A stretch of DNA of 22,454 nucleotides. Source: JBMNUL01 sp050946255 (GTDB taxonomy: Bacteria > Actinomycetota > Coriobacteriia > Coriobacteriales > CADBOM01). The DNA lies in assembly GCA_050946255.1 (NCBI GenBank), contig JBMNUL010000022.1:1-22454 (forward strand), in the 5' to 3' direction. Below the pieces are notes generated by a model, which had not been told where the DNA came from, did not search any database, and was given only the letters and a program-made list of their open reading frames with translations. The translations under genes and the position numbers were made by a program. Below are positions 1 through 6,285 of this stretch, in pieces (within the stretch, counting starts at the first letter, position 1; each line of letters opens with the position of its first letter).

Positions 1-149
1 ATTTTCTCAAGACCCAATTATATTGTTGTGCGGCGCGGCGGGGTAGCCACAACTGTATATTTCACCCAATGACCACAGAAGAGCCATCGATGCCTCCGTG
101 CCATCTGAACTGCTGATATTTTCAGCTTTCCGAGATGCAGACAAGTGGT

Positions 150-170
150 ATCACAAGCCTCGTTTGTGAT
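150..170. repeat. Perfect inverted repeat, candidate operator
   Basis: The arms ATCACAA (150-156) and TTGTGAT (164-170) are perfect reverse complements separated by 7 bases. The site lies about 50 bp upstream of the TTGACA hexamer at 217, a usual place for a dimeric regulator to bind. The arms recall Rex and CRP half-sites, but the order of the half-sites is inverted relative to both, so I do not assign a regulator. Confidence 0.4.
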
Positions 171-216
171 TCGCAAAAAACTTTTGAAGACTCACAAAAA
201 TATTGTTCGTGCCTAC

Positions 217-251
217 TTGACATCCTTTTGGAAAAACAAGATTTTTATACA
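217..251 (+). promoter_or_regulatory. Candidate promoter of the MarR/ABC operon
   Basis: A perfect -35 hexamer TTGACA lies at 217-222. The -10 is unclear: GATTTT at 240-245 has the ideal 17-base spacing but a poor match, while TATACA at 246-251 matches well but leaves a 23-base spacer. Either places the start near 253-260, giving a leader of over 200 nt and putting the GCTAT repeats right at or just after the start, where bound repressor would block transcription. Confidence 0.4.
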
Positions 252-257
252 TGGCGC

Positions 258-319
258 GCTATCAACTGCAAGCTATCGACAGTCCGCTATTGATAAATTA
301 CAATTAAATCGCACGCTAT
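258..319. repeat. Phased GCTAT direct repeats, candidate operator array
   Basis: GCTAT occurs at 258, 272, 286 and 315, that is with steps of 14, 14 and 29 bp, as if one unit near 300 had decayed. The first three are followed by similar bases (CAAC, CGAC, TGAT), giving a rough consensus GCTATYRAY. An imperfect palindrome with arms ATTG and CAAT overlaps at 288-303. Position just downstream of the candidate promoter suggests a binding site for the MarR protein encoded next. Confidence 0.4.
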
Positions 320-481
320 CTTATTTTGCAGTTCTTCAATCCGTCGTTGCGACGCACAGCGGAAGAGGATGTTCAGGTGGCTCTCCTTAGGAGCATTTCG
401 CAGTTTGAAAACTTGCTGTATTTGCAACTTGATGGCCACTTGTTGTCAGACCATGAACCAGTTTGAGAGAAAGGAGTCCTT

Positions 482-952
482 TTGCAGGAATTGGGAATTG
501 GAACTTCTGATTTTGATGAGGCACGTATCGTTGTTGGAAACGATATTGGGCCGTTGATCAAGCTCGTTGACAACACTTTGGACAAATGCGCAAACAATTT
601 CTTGCGCCATAACGGCGTGACCGCCAGACAGGGCATGGTACTCATGACCTTGTACAGCTTGGATGAGAAGTCTGCGAGCCTGAAGTCGATAGAGAAGAGG
701 TTCAATGTTTCTCAGCCCACAATGGCCGGGATAATTGCCCGTTTGGAGGAGAAGGGCCTCGTGGCGACGGAATACGACCCAGACGACAGGAGAGCGAAGA
801 ACGTGTTCCTCACCGACAGCGGGATAAAGCTTTGCGGTTCTTGTGGAGACGACATTGTGCGAATGGAGTCAGAATTGGAGAAAAAGCTCACGCCCAGGCA
901 GAAGGATGAGCTCATAGATCTACTCAAGATCGTTTACGAGACAATTCGATAA
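482..952 (+). CDS. MarR-family transcriptional regulator
   Basis: This 156-residue protein has the size and layout of MarR regulators: helical N- and C-terminal dimerisation segments around a winged helix-turn-helix. The DNA-binding part runs from about residue 60 to 120, with the recognition-helix region around SQPTMAGIIARLEEKGL and a basic wing containing DPDDRRAK, a hallmark of the family. The TTG start at 482 is chosen because AAGGAG lies at 471-476, 5 bases ahead; no in-frame ATG with a ribosome site exists before it. Only 11 bases separate its stop from the first ABC exporter gene, so the three genes form one operon. MarR proteins beside drug exporters usually repress their own operon and let go when they bind a small phenolic or drug-like ligand; that role is inferred here, and the ligand is unknown. 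Confidence 0.93.
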   Translation: MQELGIGTSDFDEARIVVGNDIGPLIKLVDNTLDKCANNFLRHNGVTARQGMVLMTLYSLDEKSASLKSIEKRFNVSQPTMAGIIARLEEKGLVATEYDPDDRRAKNVFLTDSGIKLCGSCGDDIVRMESELEKKLTPRQKDELIDLLKIVYETIR

Positions 953-963
953 GGCGGTAATTA

Positions 964-2748
964 ATGTTTCGTCTAATTTGGAAATACGCCGGTAAGTACA
1001 AGGCGTCTTCCATAGCAACCCCTGTGTTCGCGGCTCTTGAGGTGTTCATGGAAACCCTCATCCCTTTTGTCATTGCAATGCTCATCGATAGGGGAATCAA
1101 TGCCGGTAGCATGGATAACGTCATCTTCTACGGCTTGATAATGCTCGGGGTTGCGTTCCTCAGCTTGCTTTTCGGAGTTTTATCTGGAAAGTATGCCGCA
1201 TATGCATCTGCTGGGGTGGCTTGCAATCTCCGCGATGCTATTTACAGGAAGGTGCAGACCTTCTCGTTCTCCAATATCGACAAGTTCAGCACCGCAGGTC
1301 TCATCACGAGGATGACGACGGACATCACGAACACGCAGAATGCATATCAGATGGTCATCCGCATTGCGGTTCGCGCACCACTCACCCTGATATGCTCCCT
1401 GGTGATGGCCTTCGTGATCAATGCTGACCTGAGCGTCGTATTCCTCGTGGCCGTCATCGTGCTTGGAGTTGCACTGTTCGCGATCATGCTCCATGTGAAC
1501 CCGATTTTTCGCGAGGTGTTCGATAGATACGATGACCTCAATGCCAGCACCCAGGAAAACATTACTGGAATTCGAGTTGTGAAGTCCTTCGTCCGTGAAG
1601 ATTACGAGTCGAAAAAGTTCAACACGGCCGCCAACAACCTCTACAGGCTCTTTGTGAAGGCCGAGGGCTTCCTCGCCCTGAACAACCCAGTGATGATGTT
1701 CATGATTTATTTGTCTATCATCATGGTCTCCTGGCTCGGAGCCAACTACATCGTCATCGGGACGTTAACGACAGGCGAGCTCACCTCGATGTTCACCTAC
1801 ATCCTGTCTTCCCTCATGTCCCTGATGATGCTCTCGATGGTGTTCGTCATGATCTCCATGAGCTTGGCAAGTGTCAGGCGCATCAAGGAAGTCCTCGATG
1901 ATGAGCCCGACATCGTCAATCCCGAGAACCCGGTCATGGAGGTTCCCAATGGCGATATCGATTTCAACCATGTGGACTTCGCCTACAAGAGCGGGACTGG
2001 CGAGGACACGCTGCACGATATAGACTTGCACATCAAATCGGGCGAGACAATTGGCATCATCGGCGGAACTGGAAGCGGCAAGACCACGTTGGTGAGCCTC
2101 ATCAGCCGCCTCTACGACGTGAAATCCGGGTCTGTCGAGGTCGGCGGCATCGATGTTCGCAACTACGATCTCGAGGTATTGCGCGACAACGTCTCGGTGG
2201 TTCTCCAGAAAAACGTCTTGTTCTCGGGGACGATATTGGACAATCTCAGATGGGGAGACCCAAACGCAACCGAGGAGCAGTGCAAGGAAGTCTGCGAGCA
2301 AGCCTGCGCGGACGGGTTCATCAACGAGTTCCCTGATGGATACAACACCTACATCGAGCAGGGAGGATCCAACGTCTCCGGTGGACAGAAGCAGAGGCTA
2401 TGCATCGCGCGTGCCCTGTTGAAGAGACCCAAGGTCCTCATCCTCGATGACTCCACCAGCGCTGTTGACACCGCTACCGATGCGAGCATCAGACGTGCTT
2501 TTGCCGAGAAGATCGGCGGCACAACCAAGTTGATCATCTCCCAGCGAGTTAGCAGCGTCGAGGATGCCGACCGCATCATCGTGCTGGATGACGGCAGGAT
2601 AAACGCGTTCGCACCCCATGACGAGCTCATGGAGACAAACGATATCTACCGGGAGATCTACGAGGCGCAGACGAAGCAGGGCGGAGACTTCGACAAGTTG
2701 GAGTCTGGCATCAAACCCGAGGTGGCCATGGAGGGAGGTGGTGCATGA
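964..2748 (+). CDS. ABC exporter half-transporter, degenerate-site subunit
   Basis: This 594-residue half-transporter has an N-terminal six-helix type IV (exporter) membrane domain (about 1-310) fused to a nucleotide-binding domain. Visible motifs are Walker A at 367-375 (GGTGSGKTT), the signature VSGGQ at 471-475 and Walker B ending at D495. The catalytic position after Walker B is Asp (D496) instead of Glu, and the switch position is Gln (Q527, in SQRVSS) instead of His. These are the marks of the inactive-site subunit in heterodimeric exporters such as TM287/288, BmrCD and LmrCD. It lies 11 bases after the MarR gene and overlaps the next gene by four bases (ATGA), so translation of the two subunits is probably coupled. 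Export of drugs, lipids or peptides out of the cell is expected, but the substrate cannot be read from sequence. Confidence 0.93.
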   Translation: MFRLIWKYAGKYKASSIATPVFAALEVFMETLIPFVIAMLIDRGINAGSMDNVIFYGLIMLGVAFLSLLFGVLSGKYAAYASAGVACNLRDAIYRKVQTFSFSNIDKFSTAGLITRMTTDITNTQNAYQMVIRIAVRAPLTLICSLVMAFVINADLSVVFLVAVIVLGVALFAIMLHVNPIFREVFDRYDDLNASTQENITGIRVVKSFVREDYESKKFNTAANNLYRLFVKAEGFLALNNPVMMFMIYLSIIMVSWLGANYIVIGTLTTGELTSMFTYILSSLMSLMMLSMVFVMISMSLASVRRIKEVLDDEPDIVNPENPVMEVPNGDIDFNHVDFAYKSGTGEDTLHDIDLHIKSGETIGIIGGTGSGKTTLVSLISRLYDVKSGSVEVGGIDVRNYDLEVLRDNVSVVLQKNVLFSGTILDNLRWGDPNATEEQCKEVCEQACADGFINEFPDGYNTYIEQGGSNVSGGQKQRLCIARALLKRPKVLILDDSTSAVDTATDASIRRAFAEKIGGTTKLIISQRVSSVEDADRIIVLDDGRINAFAPHDELMETNDIYREIYEAQTKQGGDFDKLESGIKPEVAMEGGGA

Positions 2749-4802
2749 TGACGGCGGACAAGAGTAACGAAATGGCCGGTATTCAATCTGAGAAGGTTGA
2801 CACCAAGGACAATGGTGAAACGCCAACCGAGGGCAAGAGCTCTTTAGAAGAGGCAATGAACAAGGGCAAGAAGACCAACGGAGGAGGCCCTGGCGGTCCC
2901 CGTGGCATGAGGGATCCCAATGCCAAGTTGGACAAGAACTCCTGGAATGTTCTCAAACGCGTTTTAGGCTACATGATCAAGAGCTACAAGTTCTCGTTCC
3001 TTGTGGTGCTCATCTGCATCGTCGTCGTAGCATTCACCAACTTGGTGAGCAACCTCTTCCTCCAGTCGCTGATAGACGATTACATCATACCGCTTACGCA
3101 GCAGGCCACCCCAGATTTCGGACCATTGAAGGCCCAACTAGTTCAATTGGCTGCGTTCCTGTTCGCAGGAGTCCTGTGCGCTTACGGCTATATGAGGATC
3201 ATGGTCAACATCAGCCAGGGCACTCTGAGGAATCTCCGCATCAACCTCTTCGACAGGATGGAGACGCTGCCGATCAAATACTTCGACACCCACCCGCATG
3301 GTGACATCATGTCGGTCTACACCAACGATATCGACACGTTGCGCCAGCTCATCAGCCAGAGCATTCCGCAGCTGATCAGCTCCACTATCAGCGTCTTGGT
3401 CACAATGGTGAGCATGTTCATCCTGAACGTGCCGCTGACAGTGCTCTCGCTGGTTATGGTTGGCTTTATGCTTTTTGCCACGACAAAGCTCGCCAACAAG
3501 GCCGGAACACATTTCATCAACCAGCAGGCCGACCTTGGTGCAGTCAACGGATACATCGAGGAGATGGTGGAGGGCCAGAAGGTAGTCAAGGTGTTCAACC
3601 ACGAGGAGGCCGCGATAAGGGACTTCGAGGTTCTGAACGACCAGCTCAACGAAAGCGCCTACAAAGCCAACATGTACTCCAATATCACGATGCCGGTCAA
3701 CAACAACATCGGGAACATCAGCTACGTGCTGTGCGCAATCTTTGGTGCAGTTCTCGCTCTGAACGGGTTCGCGGGGCTCACTCTCGGCACCTTGGTGGCG
3801 TTCCTCTCGCTCAACAGGAGCTTTTCGATGCCGGTAACTCAGGTAAGCCAGCAGGTAAACTTCATCGTCATGGCGATGGCCGGTGCCGAGCGAGTGTTCA
3901 AGCTGATGGACGAGATTCCTGAGGAAAACGATGGCACCATCACGCTGGTAGACGTTGAACAAGATGCCGATGGGAATCTTGAGGAGTCCGACCACAGGAC
4001 CGGTTCTTGGGCATGGAAAGATGCCGATTACGAGGAGCACGGTCGCAACAAGCTCACGAAGATGGAGGGCGATATCAGGTTTGAGGACGTCGTGTTCGGT
4101 TACAACCCCGACAAGGTGGTGCTGCACAACATCAGCCTCTTCGCCAAGCCAGGGCAGAAGATCGCATTTGTTGGCGAGACCGGTGCCGGAAAGACCACCA
4201 TTACCAATCTGATCAACCGCTTCTACGATATCCAGAGCGGTTCAATTACCTATGATGGAATCGATATCGGTGAGATCAACAAGATCGACCTCAGGCACAG
4301 CCTCGCAATCGTCTTGCAGGATGTGAACCTGTTCACTGGAACAGTGATGGAGAACATCAGATACGGCAAGCTCGACGCTACCGACGAGGAATGCATCGAA
4401 GCTGCGAAGTTGGCCAATGCCGATGGATTTGTCAGGAGGCTTCCGGATGGATATCAGACGATGCTGACTGGAAACGGCGGGAATCTGAGCCAGGGTCAGA
4501 GACAGCTGATTTCGATTGCCAGGGCCGCCGTGGCCGATCCGCCGGTTCTGATTCTCGACGAGGCAACATCTTCCATCGACACCAGAACAGAGGAGTTGGT
4601 GCAAGAGGGCATGGACAGGCTGATGGAGGGTAGGACGAGCTTTGTCATCGCCCACAGGCTCTCGACCGTTCGCAACTCTGACTGCATCATGGTCCTCGAC
4701 CACGGGAGAATCATCGAGCGCGGCGACCACGATGACCTTATCAATCAGAAGGGCAAGTACTACCAGCTCTACACCGGCAATGCAATCGGAGACGAGGATT
4801 GA
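2745..4802 (+). CDS. ABC exporter half-transporter, catalytic-site subunit
   Basis: This is the 685-residue partner of the preceding half-transporter. A hydrophilic N-terminal extension of about 60 residues, rich in Lys, Glu and Gly, precedes the six-helix membrane domain. A charged linker of about 40 residues (starting near ENDGTITL) separates it from the nucleotide-binding domain, as in BmrD/YheH-type subunits. The domain has Walker A at 477-484 (GETGAGKT), Walker B with the catalytic Glu E606 and switch His H637, so its own ATP site is intact. Its signature is LSQGQ (581-585), deviating from LSGGQ. In the dimer this weak signature would face the degenerate Walker site of the first subunit, while the good VSGGQ of the first subunit completes the active site here. 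The pair therefore makes one active and one inactive ATP site. It is the last gene of the operon. Confidence 0.93.
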   Translation: MMTADKSNEMAGIQSEKVDTKDNGETPTEGKSSLEEAMNKGKKTNGGGPGGPRGMRDPNAKLDKNSWNVLKRVLGYMIKSYKFSFLVVLICIVVVAFTNLVSNLFLQSLIDDYIIPLTQQATPDFGPLKAQLVQLAAFLFAGVLCAYGYMRIMVNISQGTLRNLRINLFDRMETLPIKYFDTHPHGDIMSVYTNDIDTLRQLISQSIPQLISSTISVLVTMVSMFILNVPLTVLSLVMVGFMLFATTKLANKAGTHFINQQADLGAVNGYIEEMVEGQKVVKVFNHEEAAIRDFEVLNDQLNESAYKANMYSNITMPVNNNIGNISYVLCAIFGAVLALNGFAGLTLGTLVAFLSLNRSFSMPVTQVSQQVNFIVMAMAGAERVFKLMDEIPEENDGTITLVDVEQDADGNLEESDHRTGSWAWKDADYEEHGRNKLTKMEGDIRFEDVVFGYNPDKVVLHNISLFAKPGQKIAFVGETGAGKTTITNLINRFYDIQSGSITYDGIDIGEINKIDLRHSLAIVLQDVNLFTGTVMENIRYGKLDATDEECIEAAKLANADGFVRRLPDGYQTMLTGNGGNLSQGQRQLISIARAAVADPPVLILDEATSSIDTRTEELVQEGMDRLMEGRTSFVIAHRLSTVRNSDCIMVLDHGRIIERGDHDDLINQKGKYYQLYTGNAIGDED

Positions 4803-4891
4803 CATGGGGAGTAAAAGATGAAACTGCGAGGGCAGGTAATGTCCCGCGCAGCTTGAATGATATGGGAATGGCCGCAAGGCCCTTTCCAAAT

Positions 4892-4920
4892 AAAAAGGAT
4901 CGCGATATGCGATCCTTTTT
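4892..4920. terminator. Strong bidirectional intrinsic terminator
   Basis: Perfect 12-bp arms at 4892-4903 and 4909-4920 enclose a 5-base loop (GATAT). The arm ends are A5 and T5, so the stem is followed by a T tract on both strands. It lies between the end of the ABC operon (4802, plus) and the end of the zinc-ribbon gene (4943, minus), and serves both converging transcripts. Confidence 0.92.
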
Positions 4921-4942
4921 ATATCGTCTATCTTGAAGCAGA

Positions 4943-5227
4943 CTATTTTCCTGGGGCTTTCGGAGCACCCGGAGCCTTGGGAGCACCCGGAGCCTTGGGA
5001 GCACCCGGAGCCTTGGGAGCACCCGGAGCACCTGAAGCACCACCTGGCGACCCTGGAGGGGCAGCCTTGGCAGCCATATCCGGATTTGCAGCGCGCAAAG
5101 CCTCCTCAGTCAACTCTGCATCACACCAAGGGCAAAATGGAGGATAGTTTCCGGCCACCGGATTGATCTTCTTTCCACAATTCGGGCAATTGACCGGCAA
5201 TGCAACTTCTCCTGGCCTAAAGCACAT
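4943..5227 (-). CDS. Small zinc-ribbon protein with GAPKAP-repeat tail
   Basis: This 94-residue protein begins with a compact zinc ribbon: CPNCGK around residue 14 and CPWCDAEL around residue 32, four cysteines in two CxxC knuckles. After a short helix-like segment (LTEEALRAANPDM) the last 40 or so residues are Gly/Ala/Pro/Lys only, built from a six-residue GAPKAP repeat. No membrane segment or signal peptide is visible. The start is well supported: AAGGAGG lies 9 bases before the ATG. It is transcribed alone and ends into the two-way terminator at 4892-4920. Zinc ribbons of this kind often bind nucleic acid or act as adaptors, and the lysine-bearing low-complexity tail would be positively charged and disordered. 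The function is unknown and I do not assign one. Confidence 0.8.
   Translation of the reverse strand: MCFRPGEVALPVNCPNCGKKINPVAGNYPPFCPWCDAELTEEALRAANPDMAAKAAPPGSPGGASGAPGAPKAPGAPKAPGAPKAPGAPKAPGK
4963..5028. repeat. 18-bp tandem repeat inside the zinc-ribbon gene
   Basis: The 18-base unit GAGCACCCGGAGCCTTGG occurs in three identical consecutive copies (4963-4980, 4981-4998, 4999-5016), followed by a 12-base partial copy. Each copy encodes six residues (GAPKAP, minus strand). Identity at the DNA level, including wobble positions, suggests recent expansion or contraction by slippage, so copy number probably varies between strains. Confidence 0.9.
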
Positions 5228-5280
5228 ATGTTATCGCCTCCTTGAGAATTACCCACATATGCTAAAGCACAAACATATCC

Positions 5281-5308
5281 ATTATATTGCTTTCTGTAAT
5301 TAAAACCA
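5281..5308 (-). promoter_or_regulatory. Candidate promoter of the zinc-ribbon gene
   Basis: On the minus strand a perfect TATAAT lies at 5286-5281. A weak -35 (TGGTTT, 5308-5303) is 16 bases upstream. Transcription would start near 5274, giving a leader of about 47 nt before the ATG at 5227. The -35 match is poor, so the assignment rests mainly on the -10. Confidence 0.4.
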
Positions 5309-5340
5309 TAGCGAGAAAGGTCATGATTTCCGAGTGGCAT

Positions 5341-5538
5341 ATATTTTAATCGAAAGAAAAAACAATAGGTATAAGACTACATCTTGTATTTTGCGATGTA
5401 GTGCTTCTGAGTTTATTGCTCAGAGATAGGGTATGTGGGGTAATTGCTTGGGCAATAAGCCATTTTTGGGAAATAAACCATTATTGTGATTAAATGCAGT
5501 GTGAGCGGTGGTTTCTACCGAATTGCAATCAATTGAGA
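5341..5538. other. Hairpin-rich non-coding stretch upstream of rpmB
   Basis: No gene is visible here. Three short perfect stems follow one another: CTACATC/GATGTAG (5377-5383 with 5395-5401), TCTGAG/CTCAGA (5406-5411 with 5419-5424, 7-base loop) and ATTGC/GCAAT (5443-5447 with 5452-5456, 4-base loop). A fourth, longer-range pair CAATAA (5453-5458) / TTATTG (5481-5486) overlaps the third and would compete with it. None is followed by a T tract. This could be a small structured RNA or a cluster of operators; it lies before, not inside, the likely rpmB transcript. Confidence 0.45.
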
Positions 5539-5567
5539 TTGAAGACGCAAAATTCCAGTGCTATATT
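5539..5567 (+). promoter_or_regulatory. Promoter of rpmB
   Basis: TTGAAG at 5539-5544 and TATATT at 5562-5567 are separated by exactly 17 bases, and the -10 is preceded by TGC, an extended -10. The start would be near 5574, giving a leader of about 57 nt. Confidence 0.65.
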
Positions 5568-5590
5568 CAATCAGTTGCAAAAAACAAGTT

Positions 5591-5610
5591 TGCCGACAAA
5601 CATGTTGGCA
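5591..5610 (+). promoter_or_regulatory. Hairpin in the rpmB leader
   Basis: TGCCGAC (5591-5597) can pair with GTTGGCA (5604-5610), 7 bp including one G-U pair, with a 6-base loop. It ends 8 bases before the ribosome-binding site AGGAG at 5619-5623. Several ribosomal proteins control their own messages through leader hairpins; whether L28 does so here is untested. Confidence 0.35.
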
Positions 5611-5630
5611 TGGTCAATAGGAGTCTTGAA

Positions 5631-5822
5631 ATGTCTAAGGTATGCGAGATTTGCGGAAAGCACCCGGTAGCCGGTAGGAACGTCAGCCATTCCCATCGTG
5701 TCACCAACCGCACCTTCAAGCCCAATATCCAGAGAGTCACGATCAAGGACAAGAACGGCCGCGTCAGGAAGGCCAACGTTTGCACCAGCTGCCTCAAGGC
5801 TGGCAAGGTAGAGCGCGCTTAG
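5631..5822 (+). CDS. rpmB: 50S ribosomal protein L28, zinc-binding form
   Basis: This 63-residue basic protein matches bacterial L28 throughout: the N-terminal CEICGKHPVAGRNVSHSHR segment, the RTFKPNIQ core and the C-terminal CTSCLKAGKV. It binds 23S rRNA in the large ribosomal subunit. It keeps both CxxC pairs (C5/C8 and C51/C54), so it is the zinc-dependent form rather than the cysteine-free paralogue made under zinc limitation in some bacteria. The ATG at 5631 is chosen over in-frame codons further up because AGGAG lies 7 bases before it and family members begin exactly here; the upstream extension resembles nothing. The gene is a single-gene unit with its own promoter and a strong terminator. 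Confidence 0.97.
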   Translation: MSKVCEICGKHPVAGRNVSHSHRVTNRTFKPNIQRVTIKDKNGRVRKANVCTSCLKAGKVERA

Positions 5823-5872
5823 TTTATCGCTTTGCGTCGGGATCAGCCGGCGTTTAACAGATTGTCATGAGG

Positions 5873-5904
5873 ATGCCGCCACGTTTCCGTGGCGGCATTT
5901 TTTT
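5873..5904 (+). terminator. Intrinsic terminator of rpmB
   Basis: Perfect 11-bp GC-rich arms at 5873-5883 (ATGCCGCCACG) and 5888-5898 enclose a 4-base loop TTTC and are followed by seven T residues (5898-5904). It starts 50 bases after the rpmB stop. Confidence 0.95.
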
Positions 5905-5959
5905 GCGTTCGAAGTGAGTGTTTCTGTGGGCATGAAAAGGCAAGGAAGCCCTGCGGCTA

Positions 5960-6170
5960 ATACGCGCTCGTTTCCCAAGCAAGGCACATGTGCAAGGGCT
6001 CATGCAAATACCTTTTTCAAGCAAGTCCTGCAGCTCATGTGAAAACCGTTGTCCCCGCTGCCAAATAGGTCTTGTGTCCAAGAAAGAGGTTTGTGCTCGT
6101 GGGAGTCTTTTGACAGGTAAGTCTTTCTCCCAGGAGAGCGCCTTGTGCTCGTGCGACTCCTGCAATCGCC
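5960..6170. repeat. Decayed tandem repeat array, period about 52 bp
   Basis: Between the rpmB and PFOR terminators I see no credible gene. Two 40-base blocks at 6069-6108 and 6121-6160 match at about 28 of 40 positions, sharing TTGTGCTCGTG and a CCAnGAnAG core. Two weaker relatives precede them, each with CAAGCAAG (near 5980 and 6018) followed by GCTCATG. On the minus strand the two best copies translate to SHEHKALSWEKDL and SHEHKPLSWTQDL, but in different frames. This may be a remnant of a repeat-containing gene or a degenerate non-coding repeat. The copies are too diverged, and lack constant spacers, for CRISPR. Confidence 0.5.
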
Positions 6171-6190
6171 GACTTCTTCATGTGAATAGC

Positions 6191-6224
6191 AAAAACGGAG
6201 AGATGGCGAACCATCTCCCCGTTT
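6191..6224 (-). terminator. Intrinsic terminator of the PFOR gene
   Basis: On the minus strand the arms 6224-6211 and 6206-6193 pair over 14 bp (one G-U) around a UUCG tetraloop, and the 3' arm runs into five U residues. It lies about 60 bases past the PFOR stop. Confidence 0.92.
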
Positions 6225-6285
6225 CTGCAACTATGTGTTCCAACGGGCCTCTCGTGATGAAGGTCCGACTGGAAGTTGAGCTTGA

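Larger units (their letters stand above)
1..481. other. Upstream region of the MarR/ABC exporter operon, no convincing gene
   Basis: I find no recognisable protein in these 481 bases. They are AT-richer than the genes that follow. They hold an inverted repeat at 150-170, a consensus TTGACA hexamer at 217-222, a run of GCTAT direct repeats at 258-319, and an open frame at 326-466 that lies in the same reading frame as the regulator but is separated from it by a stop. A pair of 6-base arms, GTTGTG at 25-30 and CACAAC at 48-53, could form a weak stem near the left edge. The best reading is a long regulatory leader for the operon that starts at 482. The upstream gene lies outside the window. Confidence 0.6.

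Noticed and set aside
145..390. 81-codon open frame before the MarR gene
   Set aside because: No ribosome site, no recognisable motif, GTG start in AT-rich leader DNA, and it overlaps the candidate promoter and repeats.
2398..4127. Long antisense frames within the ABC exporter genes, up to 329 codons
   Set aside because: They are His/Asp/Val-rich mirror frames of GC-biased coding DNA, lie fully inside well-supported genes on the other strand and have no motifs.
5508..5630. Longer N-terminus for L28 using an upstream in-frame start
   Set aside because: The extension resembles no L28, it would start upstream of the likely promoter, and the internal ATG at 5631 has an ideal ribosome site.
5960..6170. 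CRISPR array
   Set aside because: Copies are only about 70 percent alike, there are no identical repeats with unique constant-length spacers, and no cas gene is present.
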